Notes: generated by a model not told the origin, from the letters alone. DNA of 64,000 nt from Streptomyces sp. NBC_01216 (GCF_035994945.1 NZ_CP108677.1:5704001-5768000), one strand, 5' to 3'. Shown: positions 45,176-52,606, counted from the stretch's first letter. Made by a program: numbers and translations.

Positions 45176-45682
45176 ATGAACGAGATCACCACGCCGGGGT
45201 CCTTCGCCCCGTTGCTGACCCGTGCCACCGATGCCGAGACCACCGCCGACCCGAGCAGCGTGATGACCCTGCTGGCCGATTCCGACACGACCGGCGGGCT
45301 GCTCACCAGCTACCGCTCGTCCTTCGCGGAAGGCGCCGTCGGCGCCCCGGCGCACTTCCACACCAAGGCGTCGGAGCTGTTCTTCGTGCTCGGCGGTTCG
45401 CTCCAGGTGCTGGTCGGCGAGGAGGTCACGGTGCTGGAGGAGGGGGACTTCCTCCTCGTGCCGCCGCACACCCCGCACGCGTTCGCGGCGGCCCCGGGGG
45501 CCGAGGCCGACGTCCTCTTCGTCTTCACGCCCGGGATGGCCCGCTTCGACTACCTGCGCCTGCTGGGCCGGGTGATGCGCGGCGAGGCGGGCTTCGAGGA
45601 GATCGAGGAGTCCTCGGAGCGCTTCGACAACCACTACGTCGACAGCCCGGTCTGGCGGAAGGCGATCGCCGAGCGCGGCTGA
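45176..45682 (+). CDS. Cupin-domain protein
   Basis: 168 residues with one conserved cupin domain: PAHFHTKASELFFVLGGSLQVLVG gives the first metal motif (H-x-H and E), and EGDFLLVPPHTPHAF the second (G-x-x-P and H). Substrate unknown; the form resembles quercetinase-like or sensor cupins of Streptomyces. ATG 45176 is favoured over 45116 and 45170 because TAGGGT (45163-45168) ends 7 bases upstream, leaderless style. Confidence 0.8.
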   Translation: MNEITTPGSFAPLLTRATDAETTADPSSVMTLLADSDTTGGLLTSYRSSFAEGAVGAPAHFHTKASELFFVLGGSLQVLVGEEVTVLEEGDFLLVPPHTPHAFAAAPGAEADVLFVFTPGMARFDYLRLLGRVMRGEAGFEEIEESSERFDNHYVDSPVWRKAIAERG

Positions 45683-45729
45683 GGTGCCGGGTCGCCGGGG
45701 GCGACCCGCGAGGCCGGCAGCGGCGCGAT

Positions 45730-45798
45730 CTATAAGCATCTCTTGGGGTAAAGCCTTGATCTTATAGGATTGACGTATGGTCGAGGGGGCTCCAATCT
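45730..45798 (+). promoter_or_regulatory. Promoter and wide inverted repeat before the aminotransferase gene
   Basis: TTGACG (45770-45775), a 17-base spacer and CAATCT (45793-45798), with the start ATG 6 bases later. Upstream, CTATAAG and CTTATAG (about 24 bases apart, around 45730-45767) form an A/T-rich inverted repeat in a GC-rich genome, possibly an operator or activator site. Confidence 0.55.
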
Positions 45799-45804
45799 GG
45801 AGGC

Positions 45805-46860
45805 ATGGACGTCACACACCCTCTCGGCGGCGCCGAGTTCGCGCCCCGGAACACCTACCTCAACACCTCCACCTGCGGGTTGCTGCCTCGCCGGACGATC
45901 GAGGCGGTCACCCTGCTCGCCGAGGAGACGGCGGACGGGCGGCCGGACGGCGCCGGCAGCTTCGACATCGTCGCCGAAGCCCGCGCCACCTACGCCCGGC
46001 TCGTCGGCGTCCACTCCGACCGGGTCGCCGTCGGAAGTTCGGTCTCCGTCCACGTCGGCCTGATCGCGCAGTCCATGCCGGCCGGGGCCGAGATCCTCTT
46101 CGCCGAAGGCGACTTCAGCTCGGTCATCACCCCGTTCACCGTCCGCGGTGACCTCAGGGCACGCTTCGTCCCGCTGGAACGGCTCGCGGAGTCCGTTCGT
46201 CCCGAGACCGCGCTCGTCGCCTTCTCCAGCGTGCAGTCCGCCGACGGCCGCACGGCCGACCTTCCGGCCGTGCGCGCCGCCGCGGCGGCGCACGGCGCCC
46301 GCACCCTCCTGGACGCCACGCAGTCGGCGGGCTGGCTGCCGCTGCGGGCGGGAGAGTGGGACTACACGGTGGCCGGCGGCTACAAGTACCTGCTCTGCCC
46401 GCGCGGTGCCTCGTTCCTCACCGTCACCGAGGAGGCGCAGGACTCACTGCTCCCGATCCACGCGGGCTGGGTCACCGGCGAGGAGCTGTGGACCAACAGC
46501 TACGGTCCGGTGCGTGAACTGGCCCGCTCCGCACGGCGGTTCGACGAGCCGCCGGCCTTCCTCTCGTACCACGGGGCGGCTCGCTCGCTCGCCCTGCTCG
46601 AGGAGACCGGCATCGAGCGGATCGAGCAGCACAACAAGGCGCTCGCGGCCCGCTTCCGCGAGGGACTCACCGCCCTGGGCCACGCGCCGGTGCCGGACGT
46701 CTCCGGCGTCGTCGGCATCCCCGGCATGGGTGACCGCCAGGACGACCTGCGGAAGTCCGGCATCCTGCTCTCCGCCCGCGCGGGCAACCTGCGCGCGTCC
46801 TTCCACCTGTACAACTCCGTCGGGGACGTGGACCGCGCACTGGAGGCGCTGGCCGGCTGA
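45805..46860 (+). CDS. Class V aminotransferase
   Basis: 351-residue fold-type I PLP enzyme related to SufS/isopenicillin-N-epimerase-like proteins. The PLP lysine is in VAGGYKYLLCPRG, preceded by LLDATQSAGWLPL with the cofactor aspartate. The SufS-type catalytic cysteine is not evident, so desulfurase activity is unlikely. ATG 45805 is only 6 bases after the -10 box, so leaderless is likely. Substrate unknown; no pathway genes nearby. Confidence 0.82.
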   Translation: MDVTHPLGGAEFAPRNTYLNTSTCGLLPRRTIEAVTLLAEETADGRPDGAGSFDIVAEARATYARLVGVHSDRVAVGSSVSVHVGLIAQSMPAGAEILFAEGDFSSVITPFTVRGDLRARFVPLERLAESVRPETALVAFSSVQSADGRTADLPAVRAAAAAHGARTLLDATQSAGWLPLRAGEWDYTVAGGYKYLLCPRGASFLTVTEEAQDSLLPIHAGWVTGEELWTNSYGPVRELARSARRFDEPPAFLSYHGAARSLALLEETGIERIEQHNKALAARFREGLTALGHAPVPDVSGVVGIPGMGDRQDDLRKSGILLSARAGNLRASFHLYNSVGDVDRALEALAG

Positions 46861-47075
46861 GGGCCTGTCGGGCCCAGGCATCCGTGACCGCGCGTCCGCG
46901 CGCCCTCCGGGTCACCGCCCCGCCGAGCGCCGCGCCCAGCGCCTCCAGGGAGGAGAGCGCCGCGTCCGCCGTGGCGTTCACCCCGTAGGGGTTGACCCGG
47001 ATCATCTCCTTCGCCAGCGCACCACCACCCGCGGCCGGCGGCAGCGAGGAATCCGCCGTCGGCGAGGACGACCAA
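46861..47075. other. Stretch without a supported gene
   Basis: GGGCCTGTCGGGCCCAGGC at 46861 resembles the AGAGCCTGTCGG repeats but is too irregular to pair. The rest holds only short minus-strand frames (for example one reading MIRVNPYGVNATADAALSSL from 47005) without recognisable families. Together with the tRNA-like sequence this makes just over 300 bases between genes. Confidence 0.35.
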
Positions 47076-47168
47076 GCCCACCTGACCCAATCGGTAGAGG
47101 TGCGCGGTACCGGCTCCGGCTCGGGGATATCGGCCGCAGAGTTCCCGGTTCGAGCCCCGGGGTGGGTA
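47076..47168 (+). tRNA. tRNA-like sequence, degenerate (probable tRNA pseudogene)
   Basis: GCCCACC (47076-47082) can pair with GGTGGGT (47161-47167) as a 7-bp acceptor stem with one G-T pair. T8, a D arm (ACC...GGT with GGTAGA in the loop) and a T arm with TTCGAGC are recognisable. The T stem has a C-C mismatch. No 5-bp stem with a 7-base loop can be drawn between 47102 and 47143, so no anticodon can be assigned, and the element is about 20 bases longer than a class I tRNA. CCA is not encoded. Confidence 0.5.
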
Positions 47169-47172
47169 AGGG

Positions 47173-47397
47173 CTACGGCTGCGGGGGCAAGGCGTCCCCG
47201 AGGTAGGGGGTAAGGGCGGAAACTCCTGCGGCTGCCTGCCCAACGGTCGGGGCTACGGGAATGAGGCCCGGCACATGCGAATGGTTGCCGGCGGCGTCGA
47301 GAGCACCGGAGAGGTCCGGGTCATCTGCGGCGTGTGCAGGAGCGGCAAGAGCGAGCCCCGAGAGGGCGAGTGCTGCGGCAGTAACGATCTTCTTCAT
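47173..47397 (-). CDS. Small secreted protein
   Basis: 74 residues. A clear Sec signal peptide, MKKIVTAAALALSGLALAA then PAHA|AD, leaves a mature part of about 50 residues rich in Pro, Ala and Gly with one NHSH element and no cysteine. No family recognised. ATG 47397 has only a weak AAGG site. The gene ends 5 bases from the tRNA-like sequence. Confidence 0.6.
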   Translation of the reverse strand: MKKIVTAAALALSGLALAAPAHAADDPDLSGALDAAGNHSHVPGLIPVAPTVGQAAAGVSALTPYLGDALPPQP

Positions 47398-47421
47398 GCC
47401 TTGCTGAACGAACGCCCCGGG

Positions 47422-48474
47422 GTGGGGAAACGGTCCCTCACCCCATCGGAGCCCGCTAGCCCAACGGCAAGAGGCGTCGCGCCTAAGACCTGTATCGACT
47501 GCGCAGAGCCCGCGACGCACCGCCGACGCTGCGAGCGACACCACGGGGCGTACGAGCGCCGACCGACCGTCCGCAACCGACGGGCACGGAGTCGGCGACG
47601 AGCGGCCCGGAACGACGCTGCCGCACGGCTCCGCCGGATCATCGAGCGGAAGGGGACCGCGTGGTGTGACTGGTGCCTCGACGACTTCCCCACGGTGGAC
47701 GTGAACGTGGACCATGTGCGGCCCCTCTCGATGGGAGGGACCGACACGGACGGGAACGTTCAAGTGCTGTGCCGGGGATGTCACCAGCTCAAGACGGAGA
47801 CGGAGTTTGGGCATGCTCCGTTCGGGCTACCGCACGTGAGACGCGCCCACGCCACTGATTCCGCCGATAGGCGAACCAGGGGCGAAGGCATTGTCCATTC
47901 CGCTCATGAGCGAGTCCCCGGCAGCGAACACGTTCTGATTCGTGGACGCGTCCCAGTTCTGTCCCCCGGTGTCGCCGAGCCCCAGGATGCCGCTTCCTGG
48001 GGTCGCGGGTGGTGCGTCGTCGGCATGTGCGACTCCAGTCATGCCGAGTGCGGCCCCGGTGATAGCGAGTGTGGCGAACATGCGCCGAGCGGTGTTGTTC
48101 ATACCGCGCCAACGAGGACGGCCTCGGCGGGTCACGGCGTACGGCCGGCAGGCCAGGGCCTTGACCTGGGCGGTCTGCAGTGCGGTGAACGCGCGCGGGC
48201 GGCCTGGGCGTGTGCGGTCGGCCAGTCCCGCAAGGCGCTGGCCGGCGAATCGGCCCCGCCAGGTGCGCACGGTGTCCAGGTGCAGGCCCGTCTCCCGGGC
48301 GATCGTTGCGTTGGAGCGTCCGCGCGCCGCGTGCGGCACGACCTGCGCGCGCAGCCGCATCCGGTACTCGCTCTTGTGGCCGTAGGCCATCTTCTTCAGC
48401 CGTTGGCGCTCGACGCCGGTCAACGTTATCGGGCGCGCAGTGGCAACGGGCGTGGGCGGCGGACCGATCGGTAG
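47422..48474 (+). CDS. HNH endonuclease with aberrant 3' extension
   Basis: The first 130 codons encode a phage-type HNH protein: two Cys pairs at the N-terminus (CIDCAE, CERHHGAY), CDWCLDD, then VDHVRPLSMGGTDTDGN and VQVLCRGCHQLKTETEFG. The HNH domain ends near 47811. The frame then continues without a stop to 48474, reading antisense through a secreted-protein gene and an IS630 remnant, with Gly/Arg-rich nonsense-like sequence. The natural stop codon was probably lost in a rearrangement near 47815-47830. Start GTG 47422 is uncertain. It may be a homing-type or phage-derived nuclease. Confidence 0.55.
   Translation: MGKRSLTPSEPASPTARGVAPKTCIDCAEPATHRRRCERHHGAYERRPTVRNRRARSRRRAARNDAAARLRRIIERKGTAWCDWCLDDFPTVDVNVDHVRPLSMGGTDTDGNVQVLCRGCHQLKTETEFGHAPFGLPHVRRAHATDSADRRTRGEGIVHSAHERVPGSEHVLIRGRVPVLSPGVAEPQDAASWGRGWCVVGMCDSSHAECGPGDSECGEHAPSGVVHTAPTRTASAGHGVRPAGQGLDLGGLQCGERARAAWACAVGQSRKALAGESAPPGAHGVQVQARLPGDRCVGASARRVRHDLRAQPHPVLALVAVGHLLQPLALDAGQRYRARSGNGRGRRTDR
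47827..48102 (-). CDS. Small secreted protein
   Basis: 91 residues. Signal peptide MNNTARRMFATLAITGAALG with cleavage after VAHA. The mature part is rich in Gly, Ser and Asn (GGQNWDASTNQNVFAAGDSLM), no cysteine. It directly follows the IS630 fragment in the same strand and frame, so a longer open frame exists, but the signal peptide marks the real start. The mature protein resembles low-complexity surface peptides of Streptomyces; no firm family. Confidence 0.55.
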   Translation of the reverse strand: MNNTARRMFATLAITGAALGMTGVAHADDAPPATPGSGILGLGDTGGQNWDASTNQNVFAAGDSLMSGMDNAFAPGSPIGGISGVGASHVR

Positions 48475-48490
48475 AAGCGGATCATGGCGG
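48148..48490 (-). mobile_element. IS630-family transposase N-terminal remnant
   Basis: The frame reads DPLLPIGPPPTPVATARPIT, then LTGVERQRLKKMAYGHKSEY and SNATIARETGLHLDTVRTWR, the N-terminal helix-turn-helix domains of IS630-like transposases. Homology ends near QTAQVKALAC (48148); the DDE catalytic domain is absent. No inverted repeats were found. The fragment is fused in frame to the following secreted-protein gene. Confidence 0.75.
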
Positions 48491-48680
48491 GTCGCGGTCT
48501 GCCGCGCGCGCCGCGGAATGCCGGGGCGCCTGCTGCACTGAAGGCGGGGAGGCGCGCGCGGGATGGCCGTCCTTCCCGCGCCGGCCGTGGTGCACGTGCG
48601 CCTGGGGGTGTCTGGCCGGTCTGGCTATGCGGCGGGATAGCGGCGGGGCACGGCGGGTGCCACCCGGTGGCAGGGACGGA
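48491..48680. other. Intergenic stretch, nothing recognised
   Basis: 190 bases between the IS630 remnant and the permease gene. No frame with a credible start and no palindrome worth noting. Confidence 0.3.
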
Positions 48681-49655
48681 TCAGCTCAGCATGACGAGGT
48701 ATCCGGCCGCGATGGCGATGCCGACGACGGTGAGGGTGTAGACGGCGAGCAGGCGCCGTGACATGACCCGGCTCAGCAGTCCGAGTTCGGGAACGTTGAC
48801 TCCGGCTGCGGAGATGATCAGGGCGAAGACCGCCCCCAGACTCATACCGGCCTCGTGCAGGGCGGCCGCGATGGGCAGAAAGGCTTCGGTGGAGACGTAG
48901 AAGGGCGCGCCGAGAACCGCGGCGACGGGCACGGCGAGGGGATTGCCGGGCCCGGCCAGCCGGGCGACGAGCTCCTGTGGCACGAGGCCGAGGATCGCAG
49001 CGGCAATGGCGACGGAGACGATCAGCGGTATCGCCAGGCTGCGGGCGAGGTCCAGCGCATAGCGCAGGGCGGGGCGGGCCTCCGCGCGCCATCCGCCCCA
49101 TGCGGCGGTATCGGTGAACGGGTCGTATAGCGGGGAGGCACAGGTGTCGTCCGCCGCGGCCGGGTGGGTCACCGGGCCGCTTTCGGAGGTGACCACCGCG
49201 GCGGACGCTTTGGCGGGGCGCAAAGCGCGCTCCAGGTGGGCCACGTCGGCCATCAGCGCGGCGAGCAGCACAGCCAGACAGGTCGCCACCACGTAGGCCA
49301 CGGTGACTTTCCAGCCGAACAGCGGGATGAGGACGGCGACGATGACGGGGTCAAGGACCGGCGAGGACAGCAGGAAGGCGGTCAGCGTCGCCGTCCGGAT
49401 CCGCGCGTTGATCATCCCGATGACCACCGGGACCGCGGAGTACGTGCAGAAAGGGGTGAGGAACCCCAGCAGGATCCCCTTCGCCGCTCCGGGCAGCCGG
49501 CCGCCGCCGAGCCAGTTCTGCAGGCGGGATATGCCGATCCTGCGGGCCATCAGCGCCATGAGCGCCGAGACCACGACCAGCAGGACGGCCAACTCCACCA
49601 GCAGCACGCCGAATTCGGTCAGCGCGGCCGACAGCCGATCACTCACCCCTCTCAC
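48681..49655 (-). CDS. Permease (ArsP/DUF318 family)
   Basis: 324 residues, eight to ten hydrophobic segments. The motif TPFCTYSAVPVVIGMINARI is the family signature of DUF318/ArsP permeases, with a matching second half containing GAPFYVSTEAFLPIAAAL. ArsP exports trivalent organoarsenicals in other bacteria; this branch may transport another ligand. Start GTG 49655 or GTG 49646, both inside or next to the end of the arsR-type gene, so translation is coupled. The central loop (about 155-190) is long and variable. Confidence 0.8.
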   Translation of the reverse strand: MRGVSDRLSAALTEFGVLLVELAVLLVVVSALMALMARRIGISRLQNWLGGGRLPGAAKGILLGFLTPFCTYSAVPVVIGMINARIRTATLTAFLLSSPVLDPVIVAVLIPLFGWKVTVAYVVATCLAVLLAALMADVAHLERALRPAKASAAVVTSESGPVTHPAAADDTCASPLYDPFTDTAAWGGWRAEARPALRYALDLARSLAIPLIVSVAIAAAILGLVPQELVARLAGPGNPLAVPVAAVLGAPFYVSTEAFLPIAAALHEAGMSLGAVFALIISAAGVNVPELGLLSRVMSRRLLAVYTLTVVGIAIAAGYLVMLS

Positions 49656-49995
49656 CTGTCTGCCAGGGCGCCAGGGCTCGCGAGCTGTTCGCGACCCGCA
49701 CCGGTGCGAGCCCCATGACCACCTCGGCGGCGGTCGGGAACTCGTCCAGGCAGTCCGGGTTCACACGCACGTGGCTGGCAGTCCCGACGCGCTCGACGAA
49801 CACGAACTCCAACTCGGCGAGACGACGGACATGAGCCGAGACCGTCGACTGTCCCACGCCCGTCGCGGCGGCCAGCGCCCCGATCGTCATGGACGTGCGC
49901 TCGGTGGCCAGCAGGTGAAGCAGCTGCAGCCGGGTCGGGTCCGCCAGGCACCCGAACCAGCTCGCGTACGCCTCCGCAGAAGAGCGGTCCAGCAT
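49639..49995 (-). CDS. ArsR-family transcriptional regulator
   Basis: 118-residue winged-helix ArsR/SmtB-like protein: GCLADPTRLQLLHLLATER, then GVGQSTVSAHVRRLAEL as recognition helix. The CxC metal site of arsenic sensors in that helix is absent; one cysteine sits in SWFGCLAD, and several His/Asp/Cys (SHVRVNPDCLDEF) lie C-terminally, similar to sensors such as CmtR or NmtR. ATG 49995 is preferred because GGGAGAG lies upstream; ATG 50016 is possible. Pairs with the permease gene. Confidence 0.82.
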   Translation of the reverse strand: MLDRSSAEAYASWFGCLADPTRLQLLHLLATERTSMTIGALAAATGVGQSTVSAHVRRLAELEFVFVERVGTASHVRVNPDCLDEFPTAAEVVMGLAPVRVANSSRALAPWQTGERGE

Positions 49996-50023
49996 GACTC
50001 TCTCCCTCATTCCCATCCATCGT

Positions 50024-50036
50024 TCATCGACGATGA
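50024..50036. promoter_or_regulatory. Palindromic operator candidate for the ArsR-type regulator
   Basis: TCATCG-A-CGATGA, a perfect 6-bp inverted repeat about 30 bases upstream of the ArsR-type start; CATCG also recurs at 50018. Likely an autoregulatory site. Confidence 0.5.
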
Positions 50037-50209
50037 TAGCTCATGGGGGAGTGGCGTCTTCAGCCGACGCACGGAACGCCACGCAGGAAACGCCCGACAT
50101 CCACGACACGGTCGGCGACACGCAGGGCCGCAGGGCGCCAAGGGGTGACGCGACCCTGCACGCGCCCCGGCCTCACGTCAACCCCCGAAGGACTCACGAC
50201 GCAGACCGC

Positions 50210-50362
50210 TTAGCGCTGTGTCCACCACGTGAGCGCTGCCCCGCTGGCCGTGGTGGCGAGGGCGACCAGCCATCCGGGGATGCGTTGCACGGTCAAGTGC
50301 ACTTCTCCGCAGCGGAGTTCAAACGCGGGGGCGGGCTTTCCGGCCCTCTTGGTCTTTTCCAT
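50210..50362 (-). CDS. Very small membrane-associated protein
   Basis: 50 residues: a basic N-terminus (MEKTKRAGK), an amphipathic ELRCGEVHLTVQRIPGW part and a hydrophobic stretch LVALATTASGAALTWW. I recall near-identical short proteins (pattern HLTVQRIPxWLV...TWWTQR) in many Streptomyces and their plasmids, function unknown. Start ATG 50362 with only a weak purine-rich site. Confidence 0.55.
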   Translation of the reverse strand: MEKTKRAGKPAPAFELRCGEVHLTVQRIPGWLVALATTASGAALTWWTQR

Positions 50363-50409
50363 GTCTCTGATTCAACGCAGAGCGCAGACCGTGCACCATG
50401 TGGCGTTGG

Positions 50410-50565
50410 CTAGCGGATGAAGTACGTCGGACCTGATCGCCAAACGTGCAGGTCAGCGATCTGCCGCGTCTTGAGCTGCCGAGTCCCCTTCCCTTTTTGG
50501 TTCTGTCGCAGGTGTCGCCGTAACCTATACCACCCCATCTGACCTGGCCTTTTGCTATTCGCCAC
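50410..50565 (-). CDS. Possible small basic protein
   Basis: 51 residues from GTG 50565 to TAG, very basic (MGWYRLRRHLRQNQKGKGTR; SGPTYFIR). Base composition is less GC-rich than its surroundings and codon choice is atypical, suggesting acquired DNA. No family recognised; it could be non-coding. It precedes the 50-residue gene on the same strand, and the two may form one small transcript. Confidence 0.3.
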   Translation of the reverse strand: MANSKRPGQMGWYRLRRHLRQNQKGKGTRQLKTRQIADLHVWRSGPTYFIR

Positions 50566-50838
50566 CCCCTTGCGCCACCACCTTCGCGTGCAGGAGGACC
50601 TATGCCGCGTAGACCCCGCCCCCGTGCTCGGTACCCGGATGCCCCGAACTGACGGCCCGTGGTGGCCGCTGTGCCGCTCACGAGCGCGGTGCGGGTGGGA
50701 CCGTGCCCAGGGTGAGGCGGCCTCCCCCCGAAGTCCGCGCCGACGCGGCGGGCACGGTCCGGGGTCCGCGCGCCGGCGGCCGGCGACGGTGTCCCGCCCG
50801 GGCGTCCGGCCGGGGGCCGGCCCTCGTACAGTGCAGGC

Positions 50839-51924
50839 ATGAGTGATCACGTGGTGCTGCGGGTGAAGGGACGAGTGCTCGTCGGTCCGGAGGACGTCCG
50901 GGACGAACTGTGGTGCGTCGACGGGCGGATCACCTTCACCCGCCCTTCCCGCGAGGCCCTGACGGTACGGGGCTGGGCGCTGCCCGGCCTGGTCGACGCG
51001 CACTGCCATGTCGGGCTCGACCGGCACGGGCCGGTGGACGACGCCACCAGCGAGAAGCAGGCGCTGACCGACCGCGACGCGGGCACGCTGCTGATCCGCG
51101 ACGCCGGTTCGCCCTCCGACACCCGGTGGATCGACGCGCGCGAGGACCTGCCGAAGATCATCCGGGCCGGCCGGCACATCGCCCGCACCCGCCGCTACAT
51201 CCGCAACTACGCACATGAGATCGAGCCGGCGGAACTGGTCGCGTACGTGGGGCGGGAGGCGCGGCGCGGGGACGGCTGGGTCAAGCTCGTCGGCGACTGG
51301 ATCGACCGGGAGGCCGGGGACCTGACGGCCTGCTGGCCGCGGGCCGAGGTCGAGGCGGCGATCGCGGAGGCCCACCGTCTCGGCGCCCGGGTCACCGCGC
51401 ACTGCTTCGCCGAGGAGTCGCTGCGGGACCTGGTGGAGGCGGGCATCGACTGCGTCGAGCACGCCACCGGGCTGACCGAGGACACCATCCCGCTCTTCGC
51501 GGAGCGGGGTGTGGCGATCGTCCCGACGCTGGTGAACATCGCGACCTTCCCGCGGCTCGCGGACGGCGGAGAGGAGAGGTTCCCGCGCTGGTCGGCGCAC
51601 ATGCGCCGGCTGTACGAGCGCCGCTACGACACCGTCCGGTCGGCCTACGACGCGGGTGTCCCGGTCTACGTCGGCACCGACGCGGGCGGTTCGCTGGCGC
51701 ACGGCCTGGTCGCGGCGGAGGTCGCCGAGCTGGTCAAGGCAGGCATCCCGCCGCTGGAGGCGCTCTCGGCGACGGCCTGGGGGGCGCGGTCCTGGCTGGG
51801 CCGCCCCGCCCTGGAGGAGGGCGCGCCCGCGGACCTGGTCGTCTACGACGAGGACCCGCGCGCGGACGTCCGCGTGCTCGCGGCGCCGCGGCGGGTGATC
51901 GTCAACGGGCGGGTGATCGGCTGA
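50839..51924 (+). CDS. Amidohydrolase family protein
   Basis: 361-residue metal-dependent hydrolase of the imidazolonepropionase/amidohydrolase-1 type. Metal motifs: VDAHCHVGL, the lysine in GWVKLVGDW, HCFAEESL and HATGLTED, and the aspartate in VGTDAGGSLAHG; the C-terminal composite domain has LEEGAPADLVVYDEDP. Complete, probably active on a cyclic amide or related amine; substrate unknown. TACAGT (50827-50832) is 6 bases before ATG 50839, so leaderless. The 270 bases before it hold no gene. Confidence 0.88.
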   Translation: MSDHVVLRVKGRVLVGPEDVRDELWCVDGRITFTRPSREALTVRGWALPGLVDAHCHVGLDRHGPVDDATSEKQALTDRDAGTLLIRDAGSPSDTRWIDAREDLPKIIRAGRHIARTRRYIRNYAHEIEPAELVAYVGREARRGDGWVKLVGDWIDREAGDLTACWPRAEVEAAIAEAHRLGARVTAHCFAEESLRDLVEAGIDCVEHATGLTEDTIPLFAERGVAIVPTLVNIATFPRLADGGEERFPRWSAHMRRLYERRYDTVRSAYDAGVPVYVGTDAGGSLAHGLVAAEVAELVKAGIPPLEALSATAWGARSWLGRPALEEGAPADLVVYDEDPRADVRVLAAPRRVIVNGRVIG

Positions 51925-52003
51925 GAGCCTGTCGGGTGGTCTTCGGCCGGCAGCGTGCGTGTCAGGGTGTGACCGCCCGGTCAGAGGCCACCCGACAGGC
52001 TCT
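51924..52003. repeat. Long inverted repeat, second copy of the AGAGCCTGTCGG palindrome
   Basis: AGAGCCTGTCGGGTGG (51924-51939) pairs perfectly with CCACCCGACAGGCTCT (51988-52003), separated by 48 bases. The outer 12 bases equal the hairpin at 8931-8965. It lies between convergent genes and begins within the TGA of the amidohydrolase gene. Probably a terminator and part of a dispersed repeat family. Confidence 0.7.
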
Positions 52004-52039
52004 GAGGGCTCGTCGGGTGGCTCGGTGCTCGTGTGGGGG

Positions 52040-52606
52040 TCAGGGGGTCAGGAACGCCAGGCGGGCCTTCTTCTCGGGGATGAAGACCTCCGGAAGGTCC
52101 ACCTCCGGCAGGAGGACTTCCGGGCCCAGCACGAAACCCGTGCGGACCAGCCGGGCGATCGCCTTGTGGTTGTCGGTGTCCGGTTCGGCGACGGCGCGGG
52201 TGCGGCCGGTCAGCGCGAAGTCGGTCAGCTCGGCGAGCAACTTGCTGGAGAAGCCCGGCTCGGGAGTGGTGGCCGGGGCGAGGAAGAGGTGGACGCCGAT
52301 GTCCCCGGGCCGGACCTCGTAGCACGCGGCCACCCGGTCGGCCGACGGCTCGTACGTCTGGAAGAGTGCCACCGGCTCGCCTTCCAGGCGGGCCAGGAAG
52401 CCGTGGTGGGTGGTGAGCGAGTCGAGGTGCGCGTAGATGTTCCGCACCTGCTCGACGGTCGTCCCGCCCATGCCCCAGAACCGGGCGCGCTCCTCGTTGA
52501 CCCAGCGGTGGATGAGGGGGGCGTCGGCCTCGGGGTCGACGCGGTCGACGCGGACGGTGCCGAAGCCCTCCACGGCGCGCAGGTGGACGGGCTCAGTGGG
52601 CGTCAT
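52040..52606 (-). CDS. Siderophore-type GNAT acyltransferase
   Basis: 188-residue GNAT protein of the IucB/AlcB/MbtK group, which acylates hydroxylysine, hydroxydiamines or similar in siderophore assembly. Typical marks are IHRWVNEERARFWGM, GFLARLEGEPVALFQTYEP, GDIGVHLFLAPA and EPDTDNHKAIARLVRTGFV. ATG 52606 has AAGGAG 8 bases upstream and overlaps the end of the acylase gene by 14 bases, so both are on one mRNA controlled by the iron box at 54819. No siderophore synthetase gene lies in the window, so the partner substrate is elsewhere. Confidence 0.82.
   Translation of the reverse strand: MTPTEPVHLRAVEGFGTVRVDRVDPEADAPLIHRWVNEERARFWGMGGTTVEQVRNIYAHLDSLTTHHGFLARLEGEPVALFQTYEPSADRVAACYEVRPGDIGVHLFLAPATTPEPGFSSKLLAELTDFALTGRTRAVAEPDTDNHKAIARLVRTGFVLGPEVLLPEVDLPEVFIPEKKARLAFLTP

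Noticed and set aside
46667..47005. Minus-strand frame starting MIRVNPYGVNATADAAL as a gene
   Set aside because: It runs into the antisense of the aminotransferase gene, has no family match I can name, and its start has no usable ribosome-site spacing.
47455..47510. Second tRNA-like D-arm (GCCCAACGGCAAGAGGC) within the HNH gene
   Set aside because: No T arm or matching acceptor stem follows, and the bases are explained as HNH codons.
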